5,326 nt of DNA, taken from the NCBI GenBank assembly GCA_030601615.1, contig JAUVTH010000116.1:1-5326 (forward strand), read 5' to 3'. How positions within the stretch are numbered: position 1 is the first letter of the stretch; each line of letters starts with the position of its first letter. A program made the translations under genes and the position numbers. This document shows, one piece after another, positions 4,485 through 5,326 of the stretch. The DNA is from Gemmatimonadota bacterium (GTDB lineage Bacteria > Gemmatimonadota > Gemmatimonadetes > Palauibacterales > Palauibacteraceae). Under the pieces are notes generated by a model. That model was not told the DNA's origin, did not search any database, and worked only from the letters and a program-made list of their open reading frames with translations.

Positions 4485-5326
4485 GTTCCTCGAGCGCCTT
4501 CTGGTTCTTCACCCTGAGACGCCACGCCTCTCCCATGCTCTGCAAGAGACTTTCGGGGAGATCCTCGACCGGAACCACCAGGTCTCCTTCCACCGGCCAA
4601 TCCTCGAGCAGCTCCGGCATATAGCCCGCCGGATAGTACTCCGCGGGGTCGATCTGCTGCTCGCGTACGAACGGCTCCTGGATCTCCTCGCGGCTCGTCG
4701 GAGGGTGAGGCACGACCAGCTGTCCGTTGGTGAAGTCGAACTGGGGTGCCCGGCTGTTCGGGTAGTCCGGGAGGATCCCCTCACGCACCCAGATCTGCTC
4801 CTTCGTCCCGTTGACGACGATGCCGTCGGGCGCCCCGAAGTGGAATGGCCCGTCCCAGTGCTCCCGCACCTCGGCGACCGCCTCCTCGTTGAGGTACGGA
4901 TCGAAGGGCATGTGGGTCGTCAGGAACATGCGGGGCTGCACCAGGTTGGCCACGTAGCCAGCCGCGTAGCCCGGTGTGTGGTGGGTGTCGATCGTGTAGC
5001 GTGCCAGGAACGGGGGCACGCCCTGGACTCCTGAACTGATCTCCACCAGCTCGGGCTGCATTTCCGTAACGTAGACGTCGCAGCCCTTGGCGTACTTGGC
5101 GTCGAGCTTGCTCGGGCGGCCGTCTCCTGTCCACACGAAGCACAGCCCGTTCCAGTCGAGTCGATAGCCCGAAGCGCCATCCTTGGCGTGCGAACGCTGC
5201 CAGTGGATGACCCTGACACCGTTCTTCTCGTAGACCACGCCGCCGTTATCGCGGAAATCGAACTCGTTGACCTGGATGTCCCAGCCCTTGCCGACGGGGA
5301 ACACGCTGAAGGCGTCGCGATGCCAT
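4471..5326 (-). CDS. MBL-fold metallo-hydrolase, C-terminal part (RNase Z/arylsulfatase-like; GntH-type family likely)
   Basis: The frame is open to the window edge, so the gene is cut at its 5' end; 284 residues are visible, beginning WHRDAFS. The GTG at 5304 is internal to the conserved sequence and is not the start. The usual HxHxDH metal motif lies off the window. Visible signatures, numbered in the fragment, are 'IHWQRSH' (40-46), 'VWTGDGRPS' with the probable metal-bridging Asp at 68, 'CDVYVTEM' (82-89), 'HHTPGYAAGY' (115-124) matching the RNase Z HST motif, and 'LTTHMPFDP' (135-143) with the last metal-binding His. This order is that of MBL proteins of the RNase Z branch. The text strongly recalls proteins annotated as the guanitoxin-biosynthesis hydrolase GntH, but that label is spread widely and no other such genes are here. 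The fragment lacks its N-terminus, so export cannot be judged. Substrate unknown. Confidence 0.85.
   Translation of the reverse strand, partial: WHRDAFSVFPVGKGWDIQVNEFDFRDNGGVVYEKNGVRVIHWQRSHAKDGASGYRLDWNGLCFVWTGDGRPSKLDAKYAKGCDVYVTEMQPELVEISSGVQGVPPFLARYTIDTHHTPGYAAGYVANLVQPRMFLTTHMPFDPYLNEEAVAEVREHWDGPFHFGAPDGIVVNGTKEQIWVREGILPDYPNSRAPQFDFTNGQLVVPHPPTSREEIQEPFVREQQIDPAEYYPAGYMPELLEDWPVEGDLVVPVEDLPESLLQSMGEAWRLRVKNQKALEEQGQE

Noticed and set aside
4705..5034. Plus-strand open frame of 109 residues
   Set aside because: It lies antisense to the conserved metallo-hydrolase motifs; a shadow of GC-rich codon use.
5302..5304. GTG as the true start of the metallo-hydrolase gene
   Set aside because: The frame stays open to the window edge with family-like sequence (WHRDAFS) before it, and an MBL protein needs an upstream HxHxDH region.

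Overview
This is a GC-rich bacterial chromosomal window with ordinary genes: no phage, transposon, CRISPR or RNA gene was seen. The best guess for the organism is Gemmatimonadota or a similar GC-rich Gram-negative lineage. That rests on the 'CGDDGGTEPPD' lipoprotein start, the tandem 'GSI..T...G.D.D' domains followed by a WD40-like propeller, the signal-peptide surface repeat protein, and the use of GTG and TTG starts. It is inference from style, with no marker gene present.

Layout. Positions 1-233 (+) hold the tail of a protein that looks like a periplasmic c-type cytochrome, ending in two copies of a cysteine-bearing NPC repeat. A 183-bp gap with two strong hairpins follows. Positions 417-1676 (+) encode a membrane sensor with a periplasmic CxxCH (heme c) domain, two membrane helices, a HAMP domain and a long helical cytoplasmic tail without a recognisable output domain. 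Convergent to it, sharing the tetranucleotide CTAG across both stop codons, lies a 479-residue lipoprotein (1673-3112, -) with two duplicated beta-sandwich-like domains and a six-bladed PD40/TolB-like propeller.

A 303-bp divergent intergenic region separates this from a 95-residue single-pass membrane/coiled-coil protein (3416-3703, +). After a probable terminator comes a 181-residue exported protein of 14-17-residue 'GVQxGLVN' repeats (3806-4351, +). A very strong hairpin (4407-4451) sits between it and the convergent last gene (4471-5326, -), the C-terminal part of an MBL-fold metallo-hydrolase of the RNase Z/arylsulfatase-like type.

Working together. The only functional link the sequence suggests is between the first two genes: a periplasmic cytochrome-like protein followed in the same direction by a heme-c sensor, a plausible redox-sensing pair. 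The other genes look like independent single-gene units, mostly directed to the cell envelope. The most unusual features are the protein-conserved NPC repeat, the output-less heme sensor, and several RNA-level structures at gene boundaries. No clear undescribed system can be demonstrated here; the cytochrome/sensor pair is the best candidate.
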